A stretch of DNA of 64,000 nucleotides from Siphonodentalium dalli. Its lineage: Eukaryota > Mollusca > Scaphopoda > Gadilida > Siphonodentaliidae. The stretch's first letter is position 1. Each line of letters starts with the position of its first letter. Location: positions 116,331,319 through 116,395,318 of the forward strand of contig CP136066.1 in NCBI GenBank assembly GCA_032622095.1. Reading direction: 5' to 3'. The position numbers and the translations under genes were made by a program. Positions 1 to 12,164 of the stretch are shown piece after piece. Under the pieces are notes generated by a model. The model was not told where the DNA came from. It saw nothing but the letters and a program-made list of their open reading frames with translations, and searched no databases.

Positions 1-430
1 GATAACGTTTGCGTAAATACGAAATTGTGAGTGTTGGTTTGTAACCGGGATTTCCGAGAAGCATTATGCCTATAACTACCCCCCCCCCTAAGCCCTGACC
101 TAAGTGTCATACATACTATAACAATGATGTTGTAAGAGTACTACATCCAATAAATCTCCCCGCATAGGAAATACAGTCAATGTTACCGTATAACTCTGCA
201 GATGCGAATAACGTTGAATGGGAAACAGACGCTCTTTATAGAGATGCGTAAAAAACAAACGCTCATTAAATAATCACTTGATTAACCCACGCCGTGCCTT
301 TGCGGTGATTTGAGATTGGAGAACGGGTGCTCTGAGCTTCTCTAAACCGCGACCACGGTCGTGTCGGTGAGATTTGACACTTACATAGGAAGTTTGAGCT
401 CAATCTGTACACGCGTTTTGGATTCTATGA
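1..430. other. No gene recognised
   Basis: Nothing supportable was seen here beyond a short C-run near position 80. No open frame resembles a known protein. Confidence 0.5.
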
Positions 431-433
431 AGT

Positions 434-458
<25 letters not shown>
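434..458. repeat. (CA)n microsatellite
   Basis: An uninterrupted CA dinucleotide run lies just before a tandem-core repeat element. Confidence 0.95.
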
Positions 459-464
<6 letters not shown>

Positions 465-479
465 CGAAGTCTCAAAATA

Positions 480-1675
480 TATAGTACTAGAAGGTGACCC
501 GACTTCGTCCGGGCTTTGACCTTGAATTGGCCATTTTGAAGGTCAAGGTCAATTGGGGTCACGATTTGACCAGTCCAAAAACACTGCCCGGACAAAAGTA
601 CCCGACAAACGTGCCCGTCGAAATCCATCCGGTTTTACCCGATTTGACCTTGAATTGATGATTTTGAAGGTCAAGGTCTGGTCGGGGTCACGATTGGACC
701 CGTCCAAAACAATCGGTGAACAAAAGTAACCCAACGTATCAAATTTCGTCGAAATCCCATCAAAATTGGCGATTTGACCTTGAAGTTACCCGATTTCAAG
801 GTCAAGGTCACGTAGCACGGGCAAATGAATATGCTTATGAGACTCGCCATAAGAAAGTACCCCCACATACCAAGTTTCATCGAAATCCCGTGATATTCGG
901 GCGTTTGACCTTGAAATGACCCGATTTCAAGGTCAATGTGACGTCGCACGGACAAATTAATATGCCTATGTTCGTCCCCGGCCGAAAATACCCCCACATA
1001 CCAAGTTTCATCGAAATCGGTTGGGACGTTTTTGAGTTCATCGCGAACACACACACAGACACACAGACACACAGACAGACAGATCTTCCAAAATATATAA
1101 TAGATAGAAGACTAGCCGATGAGCCCGACGTTGTCCGGGCTATTCAAAAACCAAATTTCAAGTCGATAGCTCTACCCAGCCCGACGTTGTCCGGGCTATT
1201 CAAAAACCAAATTTCAAGTCGATAGCTCTACCCGTTTCCGAGATCTGGTCTGCGCATGCGCGAAGCTGGCGTCGCACGGGTTCGGCGACCCGATAAAATT
1301 CGTATCCGGGGCAGGATACATTCACATACCAAATTTCAAGTCGATAGCTCCACCCGTTTCCGATATCTCGTCTGCGCATGCGCCGAAGCTTGCGTCGCAC
1401 GGGCTCGGCGACCCGATAGAATTCGTATCCGGGGCAAGATACATTCACATAGCAAATTTCAAGTCGATAGCTCCACCCGTTTCCGAGATCTCGTCTGCGC
1501 ATGCGCGAAGCGGGCGCCGCACGGGCTCGCCAATACGACAACGACGACCGCCTGGTCAAACTACACACACGTACCAAGTTTCGTCCCGATCGGTCGAGAA
1601 TCGTAGATTTGTATAAGTGACAGACAAACAGACAGACAGACAAACAGAGGTCTTCAAAATATATAATAGATAGAT
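480..1675 (+). repeat. Tandem-core 'pearl'-like repeat element
   Basis: It opens with a CCCGACTTCGTCCGGGC-type block. Diverged units of roughly 120-130 bp follow, with the signature TTGACCTTGAATTGRCC and AAGGTCAAGGTC. An ACAG microsatellite at about 1047-1082 and a tail (TCTTCCAAAATATATAATAG) end the first part. A second part has a 56-bp direct duplication (starts at 1153 and 1209 for the shared AAATTTCAAGTCGATAGC) and three units of 122-123 bp (starts 1209, 1331, 1454), then another CAGA run and the same tail near 1620-1674. Left block, tandem core, microsatellite and short AT-rich tail is the layout described for bivalve pearl and other Helitron-like non-autonomous elements. The class call is inference from layout. 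Related copies lie at 12165-12830 and, inverted, at 39222-41110. Confidence 0.65.
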
Positions 1676-1677
1676 TA

Positions 1678-1720
1678 TCTTGAGCGCGTTACCATTTCTG
1701 ACATTGTTTTTTTCTTGTTC
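1678..1720 (+). repeat. Conserved ~40-bp dispersed motif, copy 1
   Basis: It contains GCGTTACCATTTCTGAC followed closely by a TTTTCTTGTT block. Four further copies lie at 2974-3011 (inverted), 52394-52438, 60951-60990 and 61871-61909. Only this block and an AT-rich lead-in are shared. The function is unknown; a conserved SINE or transposon terminal domain is possible. Confidence 0.75.
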
Positions 1721-2973
1721 CTTATATTGCACGTGGAAATTAGAACATGAAACCACAGGTTATCGCGTGAGAGTGGGCGGTACACTGGGCCAAAACGGGA
1801 ACAAAGCTAATAATTAGGAGACAAACTAAAAGTACTCGGTCTGTTTCGTTGGATATTCAGGGATTCGAGCATGAAACCAGATTGCCGGCGAATTCCTGTC
1901 AACATAAACATATGTGAGCGGTTGACTCTATTACGCGATTCCTGGCTCATATTTTACGCCCGTTCTCATGACGCGGTGCTCCGATCAGCTGCCGATGACG
2001 GTGAATCTAACACTCTCGATCAATCAGAGTACGTGTTTCAGAGAAAAATATTCAACTTGAATTACAATCTAAAATGTAAATCTGTACTGCCGATATCTGT
2101 GACGAATATTTTTATTCTGATATGAGAAAATTGTGCAGACGTGAGAAGCTGTATATATGTATACCTGGCTTTTATTGGGAGAACCCGAATGTTGAACAAT
2201 TTCATGGGCTTATTTTATTAAGAATGTGGGGGTGTTAACACGATTAAGTCTTTTTCTTTGAAAACCGCATTCCAAACAGCTAAGTTTTAGATACCGGCGT
2301 GCATGATAATTATATTTTACCTCACCCAGAAATGGCGCCTTCTTATTGGTCGAGAGCTGTGTCATATATGGTGTACAGTTGTGACAAATTTAGCACACTA
2401 CTGTATTTGTATAGCAATGAGATAAATTTAGCACAATACTATACCAAACTCGCAATGATTAAAAGAGGCAACAATCTCGAGAACTTATATACAGAAGTGT
2501 GCCGTATTAAAAATTACCGTCAACACTTTTATAACTCCAACGACGCCAACTTGCGAAGTGGCAATATTCGGTTGAATTCACCTTGTGGTTATACAGTTTC
2601 GGGTTTTCGTGCATTCAAAACAAAACATAAATAATGCGAGTTTCAGTTTATTGAACTAAATTTCAACACATTCTTGCAACTATTTTGTTTCTCTTAAACA
2701 AGTTATCGGTAAGTGGACAATCATATTTGTTCTCTGTAAAAAGAGTTGTACTTGATTTATAAGGTTTTATGAAGGGAATTAATTGAATAGTAAGTGTTGG
2801 TGTTGGTAGGATACGATTAGGATAGGATAGGATAATTTATTTACAATACACATGAATTATACAATGGCAGTAATACATAATAAGGTAAAGCAGTATATTG
2901 TCGGAGGTACCATATAGACCTATCGGGCTGTCTTCCTGCTACCCACAGTTATGTTGTATGTATGCTACAAGTT
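1721..2973. other. No recognised gene; unassigned ORF and LINE-like tail
   Basis: A 111-codon open frame at 2299-2634 (+) matches nothing I recognise and has no supporting context. At 2811-2850 a GGATA-repeat run followed by AATTTATTTACAA looks, on the minus strand, like the 3' tail of a non-LTR element (AATAAATTATCCTATCCTA). The body of such an element was not found. Confidence 0.35.
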
Positions 2974-3011
2974 AGAACAAGAAAACCAATGTCAGAAATG
3001 GTAACGCGCTC
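2974..3011 (-). repeat. Conserved ~40-bp dispersed motif, copy 2
   Basis: Read on the minus strand it gives TTGAGCGCGTTACCATTTC and then GGTTTTCTTGTT. It is almost identical to copy 1, about 1.3 kb away in the opposite orientation. Confidence 0.75.
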
Positions 3012-3601
3012 AAAATAATATATTATAAACCCAAGATTGTAATTATAGAATATAAAATTTATTGGTTTTGCGAATGACCAACTCAGAATTCCGTTAAAAT
3101 AACAATAACAACCAGCACCTAATTAACGAACCGGCGGCCGACTCGATCGTCTCCGTCTAAACCCACAGTGGGCTGCAGAAAGAAAACTGTCTATAAAAGT
3201 TGAAATTATGGACTTACAAATTATCTTTTTCATTTCTTTTATTTGTAATTGACATAGCTTATCACAAACCAAAAATGAACATTAATCAACGTTAATTAAC
3301 GACAATAAACGAAATTGAAACTCCCAACTACACCTTTTACCTGCCTCCTAATCGCGCAGTTCGACTTTTAATCATCCCAAAAATTCCCATTCTATAAATA
3401 AAACCTCCATTGATAATGTCAGCGCCCATGTGAAACGAGAATCTCTCCACCAGTTATACACGCGGCGCGCGTAATACAATACTCAGATCAACATAATATA
3501 ATAACATATGATACCATATGATATCACCAGGAATTAGACCCCAGAAATAGGGACAGGAAAACTAGAAGGCTTGGCAAAGAACACTAACATTTGAGCCACC
3601 C

Positions 3602-3689
3602 AAATGTCAGTTTTGGAATTCACCAATAATTGTTGCTCAACAGCATCCAGTTGAGCAACAATTCTTGGTGAATTCCAAAATTGACACTT
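3602..3689. repeat. Imperfect inverted repeat (hairpin)
   Basis: Two 40-nt arms (3602-3641 and 3650-3689) are complementary apart from three mismatches, with an 8-nt loop. The arm core is TTTTGGAATTCACCA. It could be a compact foldback MITE; no target duplication was seen. The surroundings (3012-3601 and 3690-4253) hold nothing I recognise. Confidence 0.85.
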
Positions 3690-4253
3690 CAAAATTAATT
3701 TAAGATAAGGCAAAATACAACAAAGTAATTGAAATTCTTGAATGATGGCGGATTGCGAGTACCACTTATCGAATTGCTCTCGTTCATTTCCATTTTATCA
3801 TAGTTTTCGATGTTACTAAACCTAAATATCATGCTGATTTCCTTTCGTTATGACTACGGATATTCTATATGGTGTTGTATAGTTTCGTATGCTTCGCAAT
3901 GTTAAATAACTGGCGATGACACTTAATGCATATGGAGTTTCCTGGTTATATCCCGAAAATTGGCGACTCAACCAGAGCTTCGGATAAAATTATGTGTTAT
4001 TCTACAGTATTACAATACGGGTGTAACTGTTATTGGAAATTACGGATTATCAACATACAAGGTTTGGAGAATCTTACAATTCAAGATATTGACTTTGCAC
4101 AATTGTCAGATTGTATATATTGTTGAATATGCAAAGTAGTGTTTACTAATTTGCATACCAAAATGACCACTATACTTCTGTGACATGATCGTATATAGAA
4201 AGGTGTGATAAACAATTCATTCTCGTTAATTGAGTTATCGCTATAGAGAGACA

Positions 4254-5435
4254 ATGGAGAGTTATAACAGTGACTACCATATCACCGACATTTCAAATGC
4301 GACCGGTGTAGCGACCGGTGACGTGTCACACACAAGTGACGATCGGCCTATTCAGCAACTTAATTATTCCCGACTGAACAATATGAGCACTGACTTCATT
4401 GATCTACATTCGTATATCATCAAATATCTTGAGAGCCCATCAAAAGAAAGTTCAGATTCATGCGAACAGCATCTTACGATTGTCCTGCAACACGTCAATA
4501 CAACCATTAAAGATCGCGTTATCGAATCAATACTCTTTGCAGTTCAAAATGAAAGTTCACTAAAAGATATACGTGACTACATATTTCTACAAGTCTTGAA
4601 ATCTGAGAAATACCAATTCGACAAATCACTAGACATTAAATCTCGCATTTCTAACAGAAATTGCGCACCTGTTAAAGATCGTCTAGCTTGTGATATTTAT
4701 AACTTGTTGCTGTTCTTAGTTGATGAAAATCCTGATGTTATTGCAGAGCTAATCAGCAAAACTGTTCGAAGAAAATCTACAACCGTTGTTCCACGTCTCC
4801 CAGAATCACAAATCATAGACTCCAAACTTGATGATTCCAAGCATAAAATTAACGTTCCTAATGCTATAATACAGATTCAGAAGGACATAGCTGCAATCAA
4901 AACGGAGTATCTGCCTGCAATGAATTATATCAATGAACAGCTTCCAAAGATAAATGGTTTCATTGTTAATATTGAAAGCAGACTCACAAAAATGGAGGAG
5001 CGTCTAAACCCGGATAAATTCATGAAACCATTAAGTGACAGAATAAAAATACTAGAGAATAAATTCTTAGAACTAACAAATGCCAGTGTAATAAATTCGC
5101 AATCAATCTCACGAGTAGAAAGCGACAAACTCGACGGAATAGCTAGGATCAGATCGAATATTAAAACAGTCGAAGATGATATGTCTACGGTCCTTGAGAA
5201 GGTTGAAAGCTATATAAAAGCCGAGAGGAAACAAGACGCTCAAATCGCCACACTGAAAGATGTAATTTCAAAACAGCCTGGAAAATGTTCAAATAACACT
5301 CAAAATATTAACATTGACAAAAACGTGTTGGAAACAATGAAACAGAATACACACAGAATGCAGCAAGAATTCCGACGCCACACTAACGAGACGTGCAGTA
5401 AACTACAGACCATGATTGAAAGTGTGTCGAAATAA
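4254..5435 (+). pseudogene. LINE P ORF1, N-terminal part (coiled-coil protein)
   Basis: The frame encodes 393 residues from the ATG at 4254 to a stop at 5435; the open frame extends upstream to 4230 without an earlier ATG. The protein is hydrophilic. From about residue 200 on it is rich in heptad-like helical stretches (IIQIQKDIAAIK, IESRLTKMEERL, LSDRIKILENKFLEL), consistent with a trimerising or coiled-coil ORF1 RNA-binding protein of a LINE. No zinc knuckle is present. The frame continues after a frameshift into 5476-5675 and 6173-6473, so the ancestral ORF1 was longer. Known LINE ORF1 proteins coat their own RNA in the cytoplasm and act as chaperones; that role is inferred from position ahead of ORF2. 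The N-terminal 200 residues are not recognised. Confidence 0.7.
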
Positions 5436-5675
5436 CATACTGGGTCAATGAATTCCCAAACAGAGCTGATTAATAGTGTTAAAAGTGCTTTGCACTTCTA
5501 TTCAACAGAGATCTCAACCAAAGTCGTATATGTATAAGGAGGATAACCAGAAATCCACAAGTGTTCACATTAACAACCAATCAGCAGACGCCTCTATAAA
5601 CAGCATCCCTGTCGATAATTCCGACCACAGTAGCGAAACCCGTGAAACGAACGAAACGTATTCCAGAACAATTAA
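5436..5675 (+). pseudogene. LINE P ORF1, middle part (frameshifted)
   Basis: Coding potential moves to another frame after the stop at 5435 and runs to the TTAA at 5672-5675, with the residue string VDNSDHSSETRETNETYSRT. It is Ser/Thr/Asn-rich and probably a linker. The last codons before the insertion join directly, in frame, to the codons at 6173 when the 493-bp insert is removed. Confidence 0.65.
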
Positions 5676-6168
5676 AGGTACGGTTGGCCTTGGCGGTGGG
5701 TATCCTGTGAAAATATTTCCACCCGTCAAAAACCGCCACAAACAGGAGGAACAACAAAATGTAGACATACTTTGTCCGTATACAAATAAGAAATATCGCA
5801 TAAACAGTATGTTATTGTCATATATTTGACCATTGTTATGTAAACAAAAGCATAAAAAGTTACTTTTCTGGTGTTTGTTTATATTATGATGGTAAACATA
5901 AAGAGCGTTATTTGTAGGTGAATTCCTGATATGGAATGAATAAAGAGCGTTTGTGCCATTTGTGTGCGATTAGCCAGCAGCATTGTGCCGTCTTCTGTAA
6001 CACAATCAGACTCTTGCTTAGGTAAAATATAGTAAATCTTTATGATAACATGCTGTTTACGCGATGGTCATGGTATATATGAACGAAATGTATGCGTTTT
6101 CATGTTTTTCTGTTTACGGTGATTCGAACAAATATGAATATTTTCGACAACTAAGGCCTCACGTGCCT
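5676..6168. mobile_element. TTAA-flanked non-autonomous transposon, copy 1 (493 bp)
   Basis: It is bounded by TTAA at 5672-5675 and 6169-6172. The ends read AGGTACGGTTGG (left) and, inverted, AGGCACGTGAGG (right), so only the first bases form a terminal inverted repeat. Excision leaves one TTAA and restores LINE P ORF1 exactly. A second copy, differing at about one base in twenty by eye, lies at 36363-36856, also between TTAA sites. TTAA duplication is typical of piggyBac and Kolobok elements; which one cannot be told. No transposase is encoded. Confidence 0.9.
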
Positions 6169-6172
6169 TTAA

Positions 6173-6473
6173 CAAGGATCGTGTTTTTAGACAGAGACTT
6201 GATGAACCACTGAAAACAGCTAAAGTTTTTGTTAGCAACTTTGTTGATGAAGTGACAGTCTATGACCTGAAGGACGTTCTGACGCAAAATGACATTTCAT
6301 TCACCAAAATTCTGTTAATGTCAAATAACTCGGCTAGAATCAATGTCTGTGAATCTCAAGTTGACCAAGTTACAAGCAGGTATTTTTAGGCACCTCGGAT
6401 TTATTGTCGGAAATGGATACCTTACAACGAGCATACAACAAAGCGTGAAGAAGAACGCCGTTATTATGATTAG
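6173..6473 (+). pseudogene. LINE P ORF1, C-terminal domain
   Basis: After the TTAA insert the frame reads KTAKVFVSNFVDEVTVYDL and continues to RINVCESQVDQVTSRYF, an in-frame TAG at 6387, then a charged tail ending at a stop at 6471-6473. Spacing and sequence match the corresponding part of LINE M (minus strand, 20840-20940 plus 19345-19604), where TTALDIADHLYYKQIPF aligns with the VYDLKDVL segment and RINVDEE with RINVCES. An RRM-like nucleic-acid-binding fold is plausible for this conserved block but is inferred. Confidence 0.65.
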
Positions 6474-6676
6474 TTTGATTGATTGCTTGGCTATAGTGAG
6501 CACTATTAATTGTATTAACACGAAGTAATATCATGTCACCACACTGTCATTCTAACCTACATGATAAGTCGTATTTTACGATAATAGGTTTATTGCTATC
6601 GACTTTGTGTATTCATGTATCTCTAAATTATATATCACAATATGTACCGCCGTATTTGAGCACCACATATATTATC

Positions 6677-7369
6677 ATGACGTCCAATAACTGTAGCCAA
6701 TTAAAACGGAGCCTCCTAACATGGAATGCCACAGGCCTAATGAGCTCTTCGGCTTACCTAACAAGATTTCTTGAATTTAATCATATCGATGTGGTAGGTG
6801 TCAGTGAACACTGGCTACATGAACACAATGCAGATTATGCGCAATGTATCAGTAAGCAATATGATTATCACGTTGTCTGTGACGCGTCGCAACGTATACC
6901 CATGCAGAGGGGTAGATATTCCGGCGGTGTTCTACTTATGTGGCATAAAAAATACGCAAAATACGTTACCGCTCTTCAAATTCCAGATGATAGGATTGCT
7001 GGCATTCAAATGCAAATTAGCCGACATCAGTATCTATATATCTTCCAGATATACCTTCCTTCTACAAACCACACTCTTGACTTTTACAAAGAGTATTTGC
7101 AAAAGGTCAGCACTGTTTTCAATACATATAGTTCGCTGGGCAAAATAATTATGATGGGAGACTTTAATGCAAATCCGGACAAAAAGGGTCCAAGGAATTC
7201 TGCATTCAAGAAATTTGTCAAAGCGCTAAAATGTTTCTCTGTGAATCACTCGAGATGCAGATACCCAAATAGTTCTACGTGTATTCCGTACAGTAGTAAT
7301 AACGGCACAGTTATTGATCACGTTTTGATTCCCACTGAAGACTCAGCCCTTATACCAGACATCAGTGTA
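6677..7369 (+). pseudogene. LINE P ORF2: APE-type endonuclease domain
   Basis: The start is chosen at the ATG at 6677 (MTSNNCSQLKR), about 23 codons before the conserved LLTWNATG. Endonuclease motifs follow in order: WNATG, SEHWL (catalytic Glu), DDRIAGIQMQI, GDFNA (catalytic Asp/Asn) and VIDHVLIP. The domain nicks target DNA to prime reverse transcription. The frame stays open to the 9-bp duplicated target ATCAGTGTA (7361-7369), where LINE M is inserted; the open frame then runs briefly into M and stops. It resumes in the same register at 20947 with VIDDDSPNVSNHRP, which supplies the last endonuclease motif (SNHRP). This half is intact apart from the insertion. Confidence 0.9.
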
Positions 7370-7385
7370 TATATATCTTTATTAC

Positions 7386-7562
7386 CTCCATTACATGAAG
7401 AGTAGAAACTATATATATGGAACAGCACATTTACATACAATAACATGAAACACAGAAAATAACATAGACATAAATACACCATTGTCAGTGTATAATGCAC
7501 CCCACTATACATATATACACTTGCATGAACATGCACAAATATACATATACCTGCAACGTGCA

Positions 7563-7600
<38 letters not shown>

Positions 7601-7770
7601 TGTACGCGCACGCATGCGCACACGTGCACCTGCTATAGATGTCGTTCACGAAGGGGATCACTGTTACAAATTTGTTGGATGATAATCATAATGGTTACTT
7701 ATTGTCTAGACTAAGCTCTCAGATACCCATATATTCCAAAGATGACCAGTATGACGAATGAAAAAATATA
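7386..7770 (-). other. LINE M 3' untranslated region with (TA)n
   Basis: Non-coding sequence between the ORF2 stop (7771) and the 3' tail. It contains a (TA)n run at about 7566-7599 and CA/TG-rich stretches. Open frames here arise from the microsatellite. Confidence 0.7.
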
Positions 7771-9614
7771 TCAATTCAACGCCACCTCTGTTTTATTTCT
7801 GATGACGTCTGGAATCTTTCCCAGTAAAAGTATGATCTTGTCCTTTTTGGATAAGCTCTCTAGTGTTAGAAACAGGTCGACACCAAAGCGGTCTAAGCAA
7901 GTAAACCAAAATGCATTTCTATGCTCCTCTAAGACGGAACAGTAGCAAATAACATGTTCTGCAATATTTGTGTAACTACGATGACATTTTGAACAAATTG
8001 CATCGCAAATATCAGTCGGTGAGCAAATCAGCTGAGCGACCAAATAAAATGTTGATTTCTCTTCGGGATATTTTTGACAGACTGTCCATAAATTTGACAT
8101 ACGAATATTGTTGTGTACAGATATAAATCTACTAAATGAGGGGTCATTTCCAACCCGGGTCTGCCATGCAGATTCAAATACGGTCCGCGACCATGCAAGC
8201 TGTTTTGGAAAGTTTGATGATGAAACGTAGTCTTTCAAGTAGTCCAAAAGTTGACGATTTTCTAGAACGGTGATAACATTGTGCATCCAACTGTGGGTGA
8301 CTGGTTGATTATGTATGTAATCTAGAACCCTGTACACAAAAACGTGTTTGACAGTTTTCTCTGTTCCCAGGTTGCACAGGGCCCTAAACAGTCTAAGCGT
8401 TCTGTCGTCGATGATTTCCTTTATCGGACGGGTGTCTACAAGAGCGAGAGCCATATCTGTGCGAGTTTGAATGTGAAGGCCCTGCATGTTTTTCACACAC
8501 ATACGATGAACTTTCTCCAATTTTGTACAGTTCACTTCTATCTGATTATGAAGAAGTTCCGATCCATATAAACCACGGGGAAGAACGACGCTGTTATAAA
8601 TTTTCATCGCACTAGCGGGAGTAATACCGCCTGCATAAAGACCGGCGTTGGACATCATGAAAAATGTTGAGCGTATTTTGCTTACTATCATATCAGTGAA
8701 TACGTTATTGAATTAATATTTGGTTAGTGGTATACCAAGGTGTGTTACTTGATCTACCTCTGCAATGGCGCTTGATCCTAATAACCAATGCCGGTTGTTT
8801 TTTGAAGCTTCACATTTTGACTCGTTAAATACTAGAACGAATGTTTTGTTGGGATTAAATTGATATCGCCATGTATTACTGTACCTTACACAGATACCAC
8901 ATAGCCCTTGTAGTCCAGTCTGTGATAATGAAAAAAGGGCCATATCGTCAGCATGTGTGAGACAAGAACAGTTTATGTTTTTCATGAACAAACCAAAATG
9001 AGATCTTTCTAACTCATAAAGTAAATTATCAATGTAAATGGTGTATAAGAATGGGGAGAAAGAGCCCCCTTGTCTGGCGCCGTGCGTAACCTCAAACCAA
9101 CGTGAGGAAATTCCAGAAAAAGACGTTCTGCACCATATGCCTGTCAGAAGGCAGTTGAGTATTTTTAATGTATTTCCTCTGACCTGGCGCTCATAAAGTT
9201 TGAATAGTAATCCATTAATCCAAACGGTATCAAATGCTTTCCACACGTCCAAGAAGCACGCATATAATTTGCTATGCTTCTCGGACGTGTAAGAAATGCA
9301 TTCCTGTACCATGAAGGACGACATCATACAGCTAATATTCTGTTGAATTTTGTAACGGGTGCACTTTAAGGGTTGAAGGAGAGTTATTTTGTAATCGAAG
9401 AAGGATAACTCTTTCAAACATTTTGTAAATTACTGGTAATAGAGTTATCGCTCTGTAACTGTCAAAATTGTCACGAGGCTTAGGCGTTCCTTTATATAAT
9501 GAGCAAATGACACCCAATTTTGCATTTTGTGGAACATACACAAGTTCAATCATCTTTGAAAATAAAAATGCAATGCACTGTACAATCGAATCACCACCGT
9601 AAATAAAGTGTTCA
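7771..9614 (-). pseudogene. LINE M ORF2: reverse transcriptase and C-terminal zinc domain
   Basis: Reading from 9614 down the frame gives EHFIYGG, SYRAITLLPVIYKMFERV (RT motif 2), a frameshift near 9340-9360, CFLDVWKAFDTVWINGLL (motif A), GARQGGSFSPFLYTIY (motif B) and HADDMALFS (motif C, catalytic Asp pair kept). One in-frame stop lies at 8713-8715 and the frame then runs to 7771. The C-terminal part has the thumb-like PASAMKIYNSVVLPRGLYG and a Cys/His cluster CSKC...AEHVICYC typical of non-LTR elements. This is the polymerase that copies element RNA at the nicked target. The catalytic motifs survive, but two lesions plus the upstream insertions make it a pseudogene. Confidence 0.9.
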
Positions 9615-10319
9615 TTTCGGCCAATTTGGCCGGTTACTTCATGTGACTTTTTCATCTGACGTGTGTGTCGGAATAATGATATGGAGGATTTATGTAAATG
9701 TTAGCCCAAACTACATTTCCAAGTAACGATGGTTTTGTTGTTTATTTTGAGGAATAATACCGCGTCAGATGAATTCAGCCCAAATATGTTAACAGTTGTC
9801 GTGTAAAACATTCGGCAGTAAGTTAGCGTTATTTAGTATTTGTGGATGTCCTTTAACATGGGGAAAATAGACTACTGCGCTTGAACGAGCATGTGAATTG
9901 TCGTTTTTAATGTATAGCAACTTTATAATCAATAACAGAGGCATTCTCTGTCAAATAAGGTCGCTCTATTTACGATACCAATTGGGGAACTTTGTGAATT
10001 AAATTACGCGTAAACTTAACCTGCTGCAAATAGAAAAGGTGTCGGAATTGGCGTACTCGCCTCATGGCTAACTCGCCCCAATCGGCGAGTGCCAACTCGG
10101 AATAAAAGGCCAACTCGGAATAAAAGATGCATACGGGGTGTTATATGGCGTTTGGTCCGTTGTTTCTCAATGAATATTATTGAAATTTGGTGTATATGCC
10201 CGGGCTGGGACATGGAATACAACAACGTTTGAATTGTTTTTAAATTTACAAATTTGTTGATTTTATTCATTTTGTTTTCGTTCTGAAACACACTATAAAG
10301 TGTATATAATATAATAACG

Positions 10320-10617
10320 AACACGAGACATACATAATTTATAAACTGTTAACAAAAGATATCAAATTCAATACATGACAAAGATGACTCAGTGGAGTTT
10401 ATAAAGTGAACATAAAAACATTGAGGTAAGAATCTTTTTAAGGAATGCAACTTTATTTAATGATAATAAACACATAAATTAAAATAACAAACATGAGACA
10501 TACATGATTTATAAACTGTTAACAAAAGATATCAAACTCAATACATGACAAAGATGACTCAGTGAAGTTTATAAAGTGAACATAAAAATATTAAGGTAAA
10601 AATCTTTTTAAGCATTA
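10320..10617. repeat. Tandem duplication, unit about 173 bp
   Basis: Two copies begin near 10320 and 10494 with GAGACATACAT and share TTTATAAACTGTTAACAAAA and GACAAAGATGACTCAGTG. They differ at a few positions, so the duplication is fairly recent. It lies inside the 3.28-kb insertion. Confidence 0.85.
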
Positions 10618-10619
10618 CT

Positions 10620-11980
10620 AAACCGTTTAGCACAGTCCACTTCACTCATCCGATCATCACTAAACTTCATATTTATCTTGATATTGATCTATCAGATGAG
10701 AGCTATCAAATATTTTTTTAATTTTATAGGAAAAAATGGTCGCCAGCGGCCATATTGCATTTACGTTATATGTTATCGCGTCATGTCGATATCTAGTATT
10801 AGTTAGAAATTTCACCTTTCCAGATTCATAATTGCTCCATTGACTGTAACAGATGGAATTATTCCCCTCTTCGGATAGAGTGTCACTGAAACTTTATTTT
10901 GTCAGACTGTCTGTATAGTCACTGATTATATATGGCAATAATCTGTAATAAGATGTAGCACTATTTTATTTTATATTTACATGCAGTGCTGTTTTTATAC
11001 AACAATTCTAACCCCCCCCCTAGATCATCATGTGATCGACCATACATCGCGCGAGGACCTGGTTGAATTAAGGGGGGTTTTATGGATAACTTCTGTCCTC
11101 AAGCTAGATTATACTTATGACATTTTAATGGCAGGTTTCTAACGTGGAGGGTTAGATATGCTTGAGACACCACCACTCTTCAATTCACACCAAGTTATCA
11201 GCTGTCATATTCGGATATTAGAACCCATAGCCATGATATATGGTTTATTTTGTGTATACTAGTAATATTGTTATTTTCAGTACCTTTATATACCAGTACT
11301 GTGTATAACAATGCATATAAATTAATCCATGTATACATGTATATTGATTCAACGGATTCAGTGGTTTTGTCCATAAGTCTATCAAATATGCGGGGAAAAC
11401 ATGGCCACAAGCAGTACACCCTGTTAAATTTCGAATTTGAATCAATTGGCGCACCCTGCAGCCAGCTTTTATTGGAGAACTTTTTCTCACGTGGATAGTT
11501 TGGGTCACAGCTAGATGTGAGCCATGTTTTGTTCTCAAGCTGTCCTTGTGAAGACATCACTGCCAGCGGTGATCTGGAATTTTACTATTTTTATGGCTAA
11601 ATAATTTGGTTGATCCTACAGACGACACCCCTTGTCCGATCGTCACCAGATTCCACAATGATCTTCTGGATAACCGGGGTGAGAGTAATCTAATTTTCCC
11701 GAATTTCGTTAAAAAACATTACCACAGGCAGCAATTTGGTATCTTACTGTTTGATCCTCTTTTGCGTGACTGAATTGTTTAGCAACTGTACAGTCATATC
11801 CCTCATCTGATAGTCACCACACTTTATATTGATCTTCGGGCTGACAACTAGATGGGAGCTATCGAATGCTTTGAATTTTTTTGGAAAACATTGTCGCCAG
11901 CAGTCATCTTCTATTTTGGTTTTTATATACATGTATATCTCTTCATTCGGATAGTCAGTATTACGTAGGTACTTCAACTT
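10620..11980 (-). repeat. Degenerate ~200-bp repeats with protein-like minus-strand reading
   Basis: Segments near 10640-10750, 11620-11740 and 11790-11920 share blocks such as ATCTGATAG/GATCTTC and GTCGCCAGCRG. The minus-strand readings are related: CWRQCFPKKFKAFDSSHL and RWRPFFPIKLKKYLI, and farther along CLWPCFPRIFDRL and SCDPNYPREKKF. The C-x-W, NYP and GDY spacing recalls CUB-type extracellular domains, but frames are broken and the similarity is weak. It may be a decayed captured gene fragment; I do not assign a function. Confidence 0.3.
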
Positions 11981-12164
11981 TCCGCATTCCTGTCATCATT
12001 TGAAATATAAAAATTTACCTGATACCATGCACCCTTCAAAATTTGTTTCGTCGTATCTATTTTAATGACACGTATGGTAATATTGATACAGATATATTTG
12101 TCAAACATTTCTTTGTACAATATACAGGTATTTAGTTTGTAACTAAATCTAGAAATATATAATA

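Noticed and set aside
1200-1643. 147-residue minus-strand frame with repeated YRLEIWYVNVSCPGYEFYRV
   Set aside because: The repetition mirrors the 122-bp tandem repeat unit; no independent coding evidence.
7318-7682. Open frames over 7318-7682
   Set aside because: They are produced by the (TA)n and (CA)n runs in the LINE M 3' UTR.
8344-8571. Plus-strand 75-codon frame
   Set aside because: It is antisense to the LINE M ORF2 C-terminal region, which has clear protein motifs.
4230-9655. Plus-strand endonuclease facing a minus-strand RT, read as one LINE with an inverted 3' half (twin priming)
   Set aside because: Each strand has its own endonuclease and RT: P resumes at 20947 and M has its endonuclease at 18366-19227. 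A 9-bp duplication brackets M.
9332-9655. LINE M RT starting at a Met at 9655
   Set aside because: Residues before NEHFIYGG come from the 3.28-kb insert; the true upstream codons are at 12894-12981.
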